Part shown: one piece after another, positions 9,633 to 18,554 of the stretch
How positions within the stretch are numbered: the stretch's first letter is position 1
Layout of the letters: every line of letters begins with the position of its first letter
Origin: Paenochrobactrum pullorum
GTDB taxonomy: Bacteria; Pseudomonadota; Alphaproteobacteria; Rhizobiales; Rhizobiaceae
DNA: 64,000 nt
Assembly: GCF_041929845.1 (NCBI RefSeq)
Contig: NZ_JBHEEH010000008.1
Coordinates: forward strand, 62,001 to 126,000
Direction: 5' to 3'
Translations under genes and position numbers: made by a program
The notes under the pieces: generated by a model
Database searches by the model: none
Seen by the model: only the letters and a program-made list of their open reading frames with translations
Told to the model about the DNA's origin: nothing

Positions 9633-9986
9633 TCAGTTCAACCAATAGGTATTGATCAACACATAGCCCCAAATGGTTGCTGCAACGATAATCGCAATCA
9701 GCACAGCCAGCGAACCGGCATCTTTGGCAACCTGAATATTCTTGTTAAAATCGGTAGTGACAGCATCGCAGGCAGCTTCTATAGCTGTATTGATTATTTC
9801 AACCAATAATACCAACAGAACGGCGCCAATAAGCACTAAAAATGTTAAAAAGCTTGGCGCCAGAAAAAACGCCACTGGTAAAGCGATCAGCAATAAAACC
9901 AATTCCTGTTGCACAGCCTTTTCATGGCGCGCCATATGGCTCAGTGCTCTGATTGAATTGATAAAGGCCAGATAAATACGACGCAT
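9633..9986 (-). CDS. dgkA: Diacylglycerol kinase
   Basis: Small integral inner-membrane enzyme that phosphorylates diacylglycerol to phosphatidic acid, recycling lipid head groups. 117 aa with three membrane helices (about 30-47, 49-68, 92-113) and the family signature 'EIINTAIEAACDAV' that carries the catalytic Glu and Asn. A short hairpin (about 9612-9633) immediately after the stop is a weak terminator. Monocistronic, same strand as its neighbours. Confidence 0.93.
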   Translation of the reverse strand: MRRIYLAFINSIRALSHMARHEKAVQQELVLLLIALPVAFFLAPSFLTFLVLIGAVLLVLLVEIINTAIEAACDAVTTDFNKNIQVAKDAGSLAVLIAIIVAATIWGYVLINTYWLN

Positions 9987-10100
9987 TGCTCATCCGTTTT
10001 GCGAAATTCAAACTGGTCTTTAGCCGAAAGAACCCGATCAAGCCAAGTTGATAATCTGGGTTTGAAGCGAATATGTCAGGAAACCAAGATTTTTACATAG

Positions 10101-10131
10101 AAAAAAGGCGGAAAACTCATTTTCCGCCTTT
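10101..10131 (-). terminator. Intrinsic terminator of aroG
   Basis: An 11-bp stem (10105-10115 with 10120-10130, arms aaggcggaaaa / ttttccgcctt) followed on the minus strand by a run of six T. It lies about 10 bases after the DAHP synthase stop codon. Confidence 0.85.
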
Positions 10132-10140
10132 CCAGATATT

Positions 10141-11520
10141 TTAAGCAGTTGCTGCTCTGGCAACCGGATTGGCGTCGCGTTCATTTTTCAGAAGCTCTGC
10201 GAGCAAGAATGCCAGTTCAATGGCCTGATCTGCATTGAGGCGCGGGTCGCAATGGGTGTGATAGCGGTCAGACAGATCATCAGCAGAAATCGCGCGCGCA
10301 CCACCGGTGCATTCAGTTACATTCTTACCGGTCATTTCGATATGAATACCACCCGGATGAGTACCTTCTGCCTGATGGATGGCAAAGAAGTTTTCCACTT
10401 CTTTGAGAACACGATCAAACGGACGGGTCTTGTAACCGCCGGCACTGATTGTATTGCCATGCATCGGATCACAAGACCAAACAACCTTGCGGCCTTCACG
10501 CTCGACAGCACGGATAAGGTTCGGCAAATGGTCACCCACTTTATCATAACCAAAACGGGCAATCAGTGTCAGACGGCCAGCTTCGTTTTCCGGATTGAGA
10601 AGATCAATCAGACGCAACAAATCATCCGGCTGCAAGGAAGGCCCGCATTTCAGACCGAGCGGGTTTTTAATGCCGCGGCAATATTCGATATGGGCATGAT
10701 CGGCCTGACGGGTACGGTCACCAATCCAGATCATATGGCCGGATGTGCCATACCAATCACCGGAGGTGGAATCCACACGGGTCAAAGCTTCTTCATAGCC
10801 CAAAAGCAGTGCTTCATGGCTGGTATAGAAATCAGTTTCACGAAGATTACGCTGAGCATCGGCATTAATACCAATAGCCTTCATGAAGTTCATCGTATCA
10901 GAAATACGATTAGCCAGAGCCGCATAACGCTCGCCTTGCGGGCTGTTGCCGACAAAACCAAGCATCCATTGATGTACGTTTTCCAGATTGGCATAACCGC
11001 CTTGTGCGAAAGCACGAAGCAGGTTGAGTGTCGCAGCTGACTGGCGGTATGCCATGTCCTGACGCATTGGGTCAGGGATACGCGATGCACTGTCAAAACC
11101 GATACCATTGATAATGTCGCCGCGGTATGAAGGCAGCTCAACATCATTCAATGTTTCGAAATCGGATGAACGCGGCTTGGCAAATTGACCGGCAATACGG
11201 CCAACTTTTACAACCGGCTTGGAAGCACCAAAAGTAAGCACGACAGCCATTTGCAAAAAGACGCGGAAAAAGTCACGGATATTATCCGCGCCATGTTCAG
11301 CAAAACTTTCTGCGCAATCGCCACCCTGCAATAGAAATGCACGTCCCTCGGCAACATCTGCCAACTGGTCTTTTAGCTTACGTGCTTCGCCTGCAAAAAC
11401 TAAGGGTGGATAACTACGAAGACGGTTTTCGACATCAGCCAAAGCCTGTGCATCCGGATAAGACGGCACTTGCTTGATTGGCATGTTTCTCCAGGAATGT
11501 GGGGTCCAGTTCTTCGTCAT
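10141..11520 (-). CDS. aroG: 3-deoxy-7-phosphoheptulonate synthase, class II
   Basis: First enzyme of the shikimate pathway: condenses phosphoenolpyruvate and erythrose 4-phosphate to DAHP. The 459-residue sequence is of the class II (plant/AroH-like) family, with 'LLQGGDCAESF' near the N-terminus (metal-binding Cys), 'GRIAGQFAKPR', 'WIGDRTRQ' and 'DPMHGNTI'. Start ATG 11520 has AGGTG at 5-base spacing. Upstream lies a leader with a second, stronger Shine-Dalgarno-like element and a palindrome (separate entry), which may bear on regulation. The gene symbol varies between genomes (aroG/aroF); the function is clear. Confidence 0.93.
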   Translation of the reverse strand: MTKNWTPHSWRNMPIKQVPSYPDAQALADVENRLRSYPPLVFAGEARKLKDQLADVAEGRAFLLQGGDCAESFAEHGADNIRDFFRVFLQMAVVLTFGASKPVVKVGRIAGQFAKPRSSDFETLNDVELPSYRGDIINGIGFDSASRIPDPMRQDMAYRQSAATLNLLRAFAQGGYANLENVHQWMLGFVGNSPQGERYAALANRISDTMNFMKAIGINADAQRNLRETDFYTSHEALLLGYEEALTRVDSTSGDWYGTSGHMIWIGDRTRQADHAHIEYCRGIKNPLGLKCGPSLQPDDLLRLIDLLNPENEAGRLTLIARFGYDKVGDHLPNLIRAVEREGRKVVWSCDPMHGNTISAGGYKTRPFDRVLKEVENFFAIHQAEGTHPGGIHIEMTGKNVTECTGGARAISADDLSDRYHTHCDPRLNADQAIELAFLLAELLKNERDANPVARAATA

Positions 11521-11540
11521 GTTAACACCTGTTATAAAAA

Positions 11541-11573
11541 TTCGTAAACTTTTACGAACTCAAGTCCTCCTTT
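11541..11573 (-). promoter_or_regulatory. aroG leader: isolated strong Shine-Dalgarno plus palindrome
   Basis: On the minus strand the leader of aroG contains AAAGGAGG (11567-11573 region), about 46 bases before the aroG start and with no long reading frame after it, then a perfect 8-bp palindrome with 2-base loop (11541-11558, ttcgtaaa / tttacgaa). This could be a leader-based control element or an operator. Only the structure is seen; its role is inference. Confidence 0.3.
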
Positions 11574-11689
11574 CACGAAAGCCCGAAGCTCTTCTCCGGG
11601 CGCGCGTGATTGTGCTGATATAGTCTAAAGACACAACATATACCAGCGCAATTCGTAACAGCTTGATATTTTGAGGCGTGAGCTTTGCC

Positions 11690-13081
11690 TTAAATACGTT
11701 TGCCGTTTACTACCCGATAAGTCGGGCTATACATGGTAACAAACTCTTCGGCGGCTGACGGGTGTACAGCCATAGTACGATCAAAATCATCCTTTGAAGC
11801 TCCCGCTTTCAAAGCAATGCCGATGAGCTGCGCCATTTCACCGGCATCCGACCCCAAAATATGAGCGCCGAGCACTTTGCGGCTCTTACCATCCACCACC
11901 AGCTTCATCAGCATTTTATCAGCGCGCCCCGACAAAGTGTTCTTCATCGGACGGAAATGCGCGCGGTAAATTTCAACCTCTTCGTAATGCTTGATCGCCT
12001 CGTCTTCCGACATGCCCACTGTGCCGATTTCCGGCTGCGAAAAAACAACCGTCGGGATCAATTCATGATCCGGCCGTGTCGGATTGTCCTTATAGACCGT
12101 CTCAAGGAAACACATCGCTTCATGAATGGCGACAGGTGTCAGCTGAACACGGTCAGTCACATCGCCCACAGCATAAATATGTGGCTGCGTTGTGCTTGAA
12201 TATTCATCAACAATCACCGCACCATGATCACCCTTGGCTAACTTCACGCCAGCTTTATCAAGGCCGACGCCCTCGCTATTGGGCAGGCGGCCAATCGCAA
12301 GCATTGCCTGATCGACACTCAGTGTTTCGCCATTAGACAATTCAACAGCCAAGCGATCACCTTCTTTGCGTACCGCATCGAAGACGGTTTCCGTCACAAT
12401 GCGAATGCCTTTGGCAGTCATTGCCTCAGCCAAAAGGACACGCAGATCATGATCGAAGCGCGAAAGAATTTCTTTGCCGCGATAAACAAGCGTTGTTTCA
12501 ACACCTAACCCATGGAAGATATTGGCAAATTCGACCGCAATATATCCGCCACCCGAAATCACAATGGATTTCGGCAGTTTGGCCAAATCAAAAGCTTCAT
12601 CGGAGCTGATGCAATATTCATGCCCCGGCATTGATGTGTTACGGTTTACACGCCCACCGGTCGCAACCAAAATACGCTCAGCCGTCACACGCTGACCGGT
12701 GCTTTTCAGCTCAATCGTATGTGCATCAACCAGTACTGCCCGGCTTTCGAAAATATCGACTTTGGAGCCTTCCAAGCCTTTACGATAAAGACCTTCCAGA
12801 CGGGTGATCTCTTTTTCCTTGGCATCCACAAGCTTGCGCCAATCAAATGTGCTTTTTCCCACGCTCCAGCCATAGCCGACAGCATCTTCAAAGCTTTCAG
12901 CAAATTGTGAGGCATAAACATAGAGTTTTTTCGGCACGCAACCGCGTATCACGCAGGTACCGCCCATGCGATATTCTTCTGCAAGACCAACCCGCTTGCC
13001 CATAGCCCCTGCCAATCGCCCTGCCCGCACACCGCCGGAACCGCCGCCGATAACAAACAGATCATAATCATAGGTCGCCAT
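11690..13081 (-). CDS. gor: Glutathione-disulfide reductase
   Basis: FAD enzyme that reduces glutathione disulfide with NADPH, keeping the cytosol reduced. FAD-binding GGGSGG at residues 12-17, redox-active disulfide in 'GGTCVIRGCVPKK' (Cys43 and Cys48), second dinucleotide motif 'ISGGGYIAVEFANIF', and the C-terminal 'HPSAAEEFVTM' with the catalytic His-Glu pair. I chose the ATG at 13081 over the upstream in-frame ATG (13108) because it has GGAG at 7 bases and gives the normal N-terminus (463 aa). Monocistronic. Confidence 0.94.
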   Translation of the reverse strand: MATYDYDLFVIGGGSGGVRAGRLAGAMGKRVGLAEEYRMGGTCVIRGCVPKKLYVYASQFAESFEDAVGYGWSVGKSTFDWRKLVDAKEKEITRLEGLYRKGLEGSKVDIFESRAVLVDAHTIELKSTGQRVTAERILVATGGRVNRNTSMPGHEYCISSDEAFDLAKLPKSIVISGGGYIAVEFANIFHGLGVETTLVYRGKEILSRFDHDLRVLLAEAMTAKGIRIVTETVFDAVRKEGDRLAVELSNGETLSVDQAMLAIGRLPNSEGVGLDKAGVKLAKGDHGAVIVDEYSSTTQPHIYAVGDVTDRVQLTPVAIHEAMCFLETVYKDNPTRPDHELIPTVVFSQPEIGTVGMSEDEAIKHYEEVEIYRAHFRPMKNTLSGRADKMLMKLVVDGKSRKVLGAHILGSDAGEMAQLIGIALKAGASKDDFDRTMAVHPSAAEEFVTMYSPTYRVVNGKRI

Positions 13082-13411
13082 AGTCAAACTCCACATTTTT
13101 TTGCTCATTGCTGCATATATAATAATGTTGCATTCAGCAAATTACATCACCAGCCTTTTTTGTTGTCAAAACGCGGACTTCCGCCACCGCCCACCGTTAT
13201 AATTTAGCCATATTAATGACTTAACTGTAATAATATCTGATTTGAAGATATTATTCTTCGATGATATTCGCATTCATTAAAAGGTCGTGATGCAATTGCA
13301 TATTCATTTGCAATAGTGGAAAATTGGCCAGTCAGGTTACAGTAACGGAACGAGCAGACTATTGTTATTTTAGCGAATCGTCCCACTATAAAAATAAAGA
13401 GAATATTCGCC
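13082..13411. other. Divergent gor/Nudix spacer with AT-rich palindrome
   Basis: About 330 bases without a supported gene, holding promoters for gor (leftward) and the Nudix gene (rightward). A perfect 10-bp inverted repeat (13229-13238 with 13246-13255, aataatatct / agatattatt, 7-base loop) is the only strong structure; it shares the string aagatattatt with the palindrome at 2970-2990. Confidence 0.35.
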
Positions 13412-13909
13412 ATGAACATATTTGCTCCCGATAGTGTGGTTACCCAAAAAAAAATAATGCTGCCAAATGGCCGCTTGCAACAAGTGGCGGCTTTGGTATG
13501 GCGCATTGAAAATGGTGAACTGCAATTGCTCACCATTACCAGCCGTGGCACAGGTCGCTGGATCATACCTAAGGGCTGGCCGCAAACAGGGCGCACTTTA
13601 GCTCGCACTGCCATGCGCGAGGCTTTTGAAGAAGCCGGCATTCGCGGCGTGATTGATCCCATCCCTGTCGGCACTTATGATTATCAAAAATATGATATGC
13701 CACCCGAAGCTATCAGCAGCTTTACAGTTGCTGTTTATGCCGTTGCTTTCACTGAACAGCTGGATAAATGGCCGGAGCGTGGCGAACGCATATTAGATTG
13801 GGTTTCGCCAGACGTGGCAGCTGATCGGGTTGAAGAGCCGGAATTGAAGAAATTGATCCTTGGTTTTGCGCCACAATTATCGCCCTCGATCACCTCAGGC
13901 GAACAATAA
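13412..13909 (+). CDS. Nudix hydrolase (DIPP-like)
   Basis: 165 aa. Nudix enzymes hydrolyse nucleoside diphosphates linked to another group. The box is present as G-x(13)-R-E-A-F-E-E-A-G-I, but the early conserved Glu of the textbook box is Arg here. The 'WIIPKGWP' lead-in and the R at that place resemble the Nudix group that includes diphosphoinositol-polyphosphate-type hydrolases of alphaproteobacteria. The catalytic REUxEExGU part is intact, so it is probably active; the substrate cannot be read from sequence. Stands alone between gor and nrdJ. Confidence 0.85.
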   Translation: MNIFAPDSVVTQKKIMLPNGRLQQVAALVWRIENGELQLLTITSRGTGRWIIPKGWPQTGRTLARTAMREAFEEAGIRGVIDPIPVGTYDYQKYDMPPEAISSFTVAVYAVAFTEQLDKWPERGERILDWVSPDVAADRVEEPELKKLILGFAPQLSPSITSGEQ

Positions 13910-14586
13910 TAACAGTAGGATTATATCAATGAAGCTGGTTGAACCAGCTTCATTTCCGGCTTTGTCTGATTTGCAAGGTCGTGGCCGCCATTTTTTATTT
14001 TCTCCCCACTATCCACATTTTTTCGATTACCTATCCACAATATCTAGTGCACGTTAGTTTAATTTAAACCAATGCTTGACCCTTGGCGCCGAGTCATCTT
14101 TATAAAGAAGTAGTTGGGTATCCAGTGATTTGCCGGGCGTATTCATCTTCCGGCCGTTCTTTCACAGACATAAATAATTTCAATCGAAAATAGGTGCCCA
14201 AAAGTGCTGTTCTCGAAATGATATTTCATGTCTGCATTTTGTCATGCAGATGAAAAACTTTCTTTGCATGAGCATAATTTGATGTAAGAACACGCTGGAC
14301 ACGCTACATCTTGTGTGCGTAAACTAATTAGACACAATTTGATGTAATAATCAGTGTCGAGTCATTTTCCGCATACCGTGTATGGCTTATTATGAAAACC
14401 GTTTGCAACCGCATCTGCATTCAAACGTTTTTCACAATGAGAATGCGCTTCTCTCGTTTTTTCAACGGAGAACGTTCAGCAAAATTCTATGGTTACAACT
14501 TGCAAAAGTGGTAACCGACAGCAGTTCAAAACCTTGAATTTCACAGGAAGCATTGAAGCTCCTGTATCAACCGCATGACACACAAG
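13910..14586. other. Long leader/intergenic region upstream of nrdJ
   Basis: About 680 bases with no supported gene. It contains a directly repeated 12-mer (aatttgatgtaa, near 14277 and 14336) and a few short hairpins (for example ctgcat/atgcag near 14233). I looked for the conserved B12-box of a cobalamin riboswitch, because nrdJ needs B12, and did not see one. The NrdR-type site just before nrdJ is listed separately. Confidence 0.4.
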
Positions 14587-14609
14587 CCACACTATATATA
14601 GCGCTGTGG
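14587..14609 (+). promoter_or_regulatory. NrdR-box-like palindrome in the nrdJ promoter
   Basis: The core ACACTATATATAG (within 14589-14601) matches the known NrdR consensus (acaCwAtATaTwGtgt) at about 14 of 16 positions and sits in a wider ccaca/tgtgg dyad. NrdR represses ribonucleotide reductase genes. The site lies 25 bases before the chosen nrdJ start. NrdR boxes usually occur in pairs about 31 bases apart; I did not find a convincing second box. Confidence 0.55.
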
Positions 14610-14633
14610 CACACAAGAAGTTGGATGGGACAG

Positions 14634-17600
14634 ATGAAGATCGAACGTCGTTTTACCAAAGAAGGCCAGTCGGCATATGCAGAAATAGTATTTCGCACGG
14701 CCACCAGTGAGATCAAAAACCCTGATGGTTCGGTTGTGTTCCGTCTTGAAAACATCAATGTTCCGGCGCAGTTCAGTCAGGTTGCTGCCGACATTCTGGC
14801 ACAAAAATATTTCCGCAAAGCCGGTGTTCCTGCCAAGCTCAAAAAAGTTGAAGAAAACTCCGTCCCTTCATGGTTGTGGCGCTCGGTTGCTGATGAAACC
14901 GCTTTGGCCCAATTGCCGGAATCAGAGCGCTACGGCTCCGAAATGGATGCTTGTCAGGTTTTCGATCGCCTGGCTGGCACATGGACCTATTGGGGCTGGA
15001 AAGGCGGCTATTTCAACTCTGAAGAAGACGCTTTGGCATTCCGTGATGAACTGGCTTACATGCTGGCAACCCAACGCGTGGCGCCAAACTCACCACAATG
15101 GTTCAACACCGGTCTGCATTGGGCTTATGGCATCGATGGTCCGGGTCAGGGTCACTATTATGTCGATTGGAAAACCGGCAAACTGACCAAGTCAAAATCC
15201 GCTTACGAACATCCGCAGCCGCATGCTTGCTTCATTCAGTCCGTTGCCGATGATCTCGTCAATGAAGGCGGTATCATGGATCTTTGGGTTCGTGAAGCAC
15301 GTCTGTTCAAATATGGCTCCGGCACCGGTTCCAACTTCTCACATTTGCGCGGTGCAGGTGAAAGCCTCTCCGGCGGCGGTCGTTCATCCGGTCTGATGAG
15401 CTTCCTCAAAATCGGCGACCGTGCAGCGGGAGCGATCAAATCAGGCGGCACCACACGTCGTGCAGCCAAAATGGTTGTCGTTGATGTCGACCATCCGGAT
15501 ATTGAAGAATATATCGACTGGAAAGTGAAAGAAGAGCAGAAAGTTGCGGCTCTCGTCACCGGTTCCAAGATCGTCAAACAGCACCTTTCCGCCATTATGA
15601 AAGCCTGCATCAATTGCGAGGCTGACAATAATGATTGTTTTGATCCGGCCAAAAACCCTGCTTTGAAGCGCGAAATCAAGCTGGCCAAGAAAAATCATGT
15701 ACCTGAAAACTATATCGGTCGCGTCATCCAGTTTGCGCGGCAGGGTTACACGGACATTCAGTTCAAGACCTACGATACGGATTGGGATTCAGAAGCTTAT
15801 CTGACCGTTTCCGGTCAGAACTCCAACAACTCCGTATCCTTACAAGACGGCTTCTTGCAAGCTGTTGAAAATGACGGTGACTGGAACCTGACTGCACGCA
15901 AAGACGGCAGCACCATCAAAACCCTCAAGGCACGCGAATTGTGGGATAAAATCGGCTATGCTGCATGGGCATCGGCTGATCCGGGTCTGCATTACAACAC
16001 CACAATGAATGACTGGCACACCTGCCCTGCCGAAGGTCCGATCCGCGCATCCAACCCTTGCTCGGAATATATGTTCCTTGATGATACAGCCTGTAATCTG
16101 GCTTCCATCAACTTGCTGACCTATCGTAATGCAGACGGCACATTCGACATCAATGCCTATGAACACACAGCCCGCCTGTGGACCATTGTGCTTGAAATTT
16201 CGGTAATGATGGCGCAGTTCCCGTCCAAGGAAATTGCTACCCGTTCTTATGAATATCGCACATTGGGCTTGGGCTTTGCCAATATTGGCGGGCTTTTGAT
16301 GACCTCCGGTATTCCTTATGATTCAGACGAAGGTCGCGCTATTTGCGGCGCCTTGACAGCAATCATGACCGGTATTTCTTACGCAACCTCGGCTGAAATG
16401 GCGAAAGAACTGGGTGCATTCCCGTCTTATGAACCAAATGCTGAAAATATGCTGCGCGTTATCCGCAACCATCGTTTGGCAGCCCATGGCGAAACAGAAG
16501 GCTATGAAGGCCTCTCCGTCAATCCGGTTGCCCTTATTGCACAAGATTGCCCTGAACAGGCACTGATTACCCATGCACGTGCTGCTTGGGACAAAGCTTT
16601 GGAATTGGGCGAAAAACACGGCTACCGCAATGCGCAAGCCACCGTTATTGCACCAACAGGTACCATTGGTCTGGTGATGGATTGCGACACCACCGGTATT
16701 GAACCTGACTTTGCTTTGGTGAAGTTCAAAAAGCTTGCCGGCGGCGGTTACTTCAAAATCATCAACCGTGCAGTGCCGGAAGCTTTGCGCACCCTCGGCT
16801 ATGCTGAAAACCAGATCGCTGAAATAGAAGCATATGCAGTCGGTCACGGCAATCTCAATCAGGCACCGGGCGTCAATCCTTCCGCCTTGCGCGCCAAAGG
16901 CTTTACCGATGAGAAGATTGCCGCGCTCAATGCAGCTTTGGCCAGCGCTTTCGACATCAAATTTGCCTTTAACAAATGGACACTCGGCGAAGATTTCTGC
17001 AAAGATGTTTTGAAGCTTACTGATGAACAACTCAATGATTTCTCCTTTGAAATCCTGCCTGCAATGGGCTTTTCCAAGAGCGATATTGAAGCCGCCAATG
17101 TTCATATTTGTGGAGCGATGACACTTGAAGGCGCGCCTTTCCTCAAGGAAGAGCACTATCCTGTTTTCGATTGCGCTAATGCTTGCGGTAAAATCGGCAA
17201 GCGTTACCTGTCGGTTGAAAGTCACATCCGCATGATGGCTGCCGCCCAGCCTTTCATCTCCGGTGCGATTTCCAAAACCATCAACATGCCGAATGAAGCA
17301 ACCGTGGAAGATTGCAAGAATGCTTACATGCTTTCATGGAAGCTGGCATTGAAAGCCAACGCGCTTTACCGTGATGGTTCCAAGCTGTCACAGCCATTGA
17401 ATGCATCGCTGATTGCAGATGAAGACGACGAAGATGATGCACTGGAAAACCTGATTGAAGCACCGGCAGCAGCACGTGCTGTTCAGGTCACAGAACGCAT
17501 CATTGAAAAAGTAGTCGAAAAGGTTGTGCATCAACGCGATAAAATGCCGAACCGCCGTCAGGGTTACACCCAGAAGGCGCTGGTTGGCGGCCATAAGGTT

Positions 17601-18434
17601 TACCTGCGCACCGGTGAATTTGGTGATGGTCGTTTGGGTGAAATCTTTATAGATATGCATAAAGAAGGTGCAGCCTTCCGTGCAATGATGAATAATTTTG
17701 CCATCGCAGTTTCGCTCGGCCTGCAATATGGCGTACCGCTTGAAGAATATGTGGAAGCTTTCACTTTCACCAAATTCGAGCCTGCCGGTATTGTTCAGGG
17801 CAATGATGCGATTAAAAACGCAACATCCATTCTCGATTACCTGTTCCGTGAACTGGCGGTTTCCTATCTCGGACGCCATGATCTGGCGCATGTTGATACA
17901 TCAGATTTTGGCAATACCGCTTTGGGCAAAGGCATCAAAGAAGGTAAAACCAATCTGCTGGCCACCGGCTGGACACGCGGTTACAAGCCCACACTGGTGA
18001 GCGGTGACAGCAATCCATCGGGTGCCAAAGGTTCGGCTGGCACACAGACAACCCAGACTTCAAATGTAACAACGCTGAAAACCACCACGACAACCGCCTC
18101 TGCAACGTCGCGCACGACAACAGTAGGTCTGGTCAGTGATGGTGCTACAGCTTTCAAGCGTGACTATGAAGAACACGCAATTCCGGCCGTTGAAACTACA
18201 CCGGAACAGCCGTCAGCAACAGAACTGTTCTCCGATAAAGCAGCGGCTGATGCTGCGGCTGCAAAAGCTGAAAGTGTAAGCTCGGCCAAGAAACTGGAAG
18301 CTGACCGCCGGATGAAATCCATGATGCAGGGCTATACCGGTGACAGCTGTACCGAGTGCCAGAATTTCACCATGGTTCGCAACGGCACCTGCCTGAAATG
18401 CGACACTTGCGGCGCGACGAGCGGTTGCAGCTAA
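14634..18434 (+). CDS. nrdJ: Vitamin B12-dependent (class II) ribonucleoside-diphosphate reductase
   Basis: Makes deoxyribonucleotides using adenosylcobalamin to start radical chemistry, so it works with or without oxygen. The frame opens at a TTG (14553), but the ATG at 14634 is preceded by GGATGGGA and gives the conserved N-terminus 'MKIERRFT', so I use it (1266 aa, normal for the long alphaproteobacterial NrdJ). Features: 'VAPNSPQWFNTGLHW', the active-site loop 'NPCSEYMFLDDTACNLAS', 'VIAPTGTIGLVMDCDTTGIE', a Thr/Ser-rich low-complexity linker (about 1125-1180), and a C-terminal zinc-ribbon-like Cys cluster 'CTEC...CLKCDTCG' that probably re-reduces the active site. An NrdR-like box lies in its promoter. 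Confidence 0.95.
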   Translation: MKIERRFTKEGQSAYAEIVFRTATSEIKNPDGSVVFRLENINVPAQFSQVAADILAQKYFRKAGVPAKLKKVEENSVPSWLWRSVADETALAQLPESERYGSEMDACQVFDRLAGTWTYWGWKGGYFNSEEDALAFRDELAYMLATQRVAPNSPQWFNTGLHWAYGIDGPGQGHYYVDWKTGKLTKSKSAYEHPQPHACFIQSVADDLVNEGGIMDLWVREARLFKYGSGTGSNFSHLRGAGESLSGGGRSSGLMSFLKIGDRAAGAIKSGGTTRRAAKMVVVDVDHPDIEEYIDWKVKEEQKVAALVTGSKIVKQHLSAIMKACINCEADNNDCFDPAKNPALKREIKLAKKNHVPENYIGRVIQFARQGYTDIQFKTYDTDWDSEAYLTVSGQNSNNSVSLQDGFLQAVENDGDWNLTARKDGSTIKTLKARELWDKIGYAAWASADPGLHYNTTMNDWHTCPAEGPIRASNPCSEYMFLDDTACNLASINLLTYRNADGTFDINAYEHTARLWTIVLEISVMMAQFPSKEIATRSYEYRTLGLGFANIGGLLMTSGIPYDSDEGRAICGALTAIMTGISYATSAEMAKELGAFPSYEPNAENMLRVIRNHRLAAHGETEGYEGLSVNPVALIAQDCPEQALITHARAAWDKALELGEKHGYRNAQATVIAPTGTIGLVMDCDTTGIEPDFALVKFKKLAGGGYFKIINRAVPEALRTLGYAENQIAEIEAYAVGHGNLNQAPGVNPSALRAKGFTDEKIAALNAALASAFDIKFAFNKWTLGEDFCKDVLKLTDEQLNDFSFEILPAMGFSKSDIEAANVHICGAMTLEGAPFLKEEHYPVFDCANACGKIGKRYLSVESHIRMMAAAQPFISGAISKTINMPNEATVEDCKNAYMLSWKLALKANALYRDGSKLSQPLNASLIADEDDEDDALENLIEAPAAARAVQVTERIIEKVVEKVVHQRDKMPNRRQGYTQKALVGGHKVYLRTGEFGDGRLGEIFIDMHKEGAAFRAMMNNFAIAVSLGLQYGVPLEEYVEAFTFTKFEPAGIVQGNDAIKNATSILDYLFRELAVSYLGRHDLAHVDTSDFGNTALGKGIKEGKTNLLATGWTRGYKPTLVSGDSNPSGAKGSAGTQTTQTSNVTTLKTTTTTASATSRTTTVGLVSDGATAFKRDYEEHAIPAVETTPEQPSATELFSDKAAADAAAAKAESVSSAKKLEADRRMKSMMQGYTGDSCTECQNFTMVRNGTCLKCDTCGATSGCS

Positions 18435-18455
18435 TAGGTTTAGCTTAAAAACACA

Positions 18456-18488
18456 AAAACCGGCTGATGCAAATCAGCCGGTTTTTTA
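18456..18488 (+). terminator. Intrinsic terminator of nrdJ
   Basis: Perfect 11-bp stem (aaccggctgat 18458-18468 with atcagccggtt 18472-18482), GCAA-like loop, followed by a T-run. Starts about 20 bases after the nrdJ stop. Confidence 0.9.
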
Positions 18489-18497
18489 TTGCTCAAT

Positions 18498-18533
18498 AAA
18501 AAGCGCACCGTGATTTTAAAACCACGATGCGTT
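18498..18533 (-). terminator. Imperfect intrinsic terminator of ilvA
   Basis: On the minus strand an imperfect stem (gcatcgtggtttt pairing with a gcaccgtgatttt-type arm, about 18503-18530) is followed by GC then TTTTT. Lies just after the ilvA stop at 18555. Confidence 0.6.
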
Positions 18534-18554
18534 TAAACTTAATGACTTCGTTCC

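Noticed and set aside
10252..11040. 262-codon open frame antisense to aroG
   Set aside because: Shadow frame inside a clear DAHP synthase gene.
14188..14250. Possible second copy of the rhizobial palindromic repeat upstream of nrdJ
   Set aside because: Only a short 'caaaagtg' match; the paired arms seen at 36050-36160 are missing.
13910..14586. Cobalamin riboswitch before nrdJ
   Set aside because: Expected on biological grounds, but I could not find the conserved B12-box or its core stems by eye.
16323..17225. 300-codon open frame antisense to nrdJ
   Set aside because: Lies entirely inside the well-conserved nrdJ coding region; composition and lack of a ribosome site mark it as a shadow.
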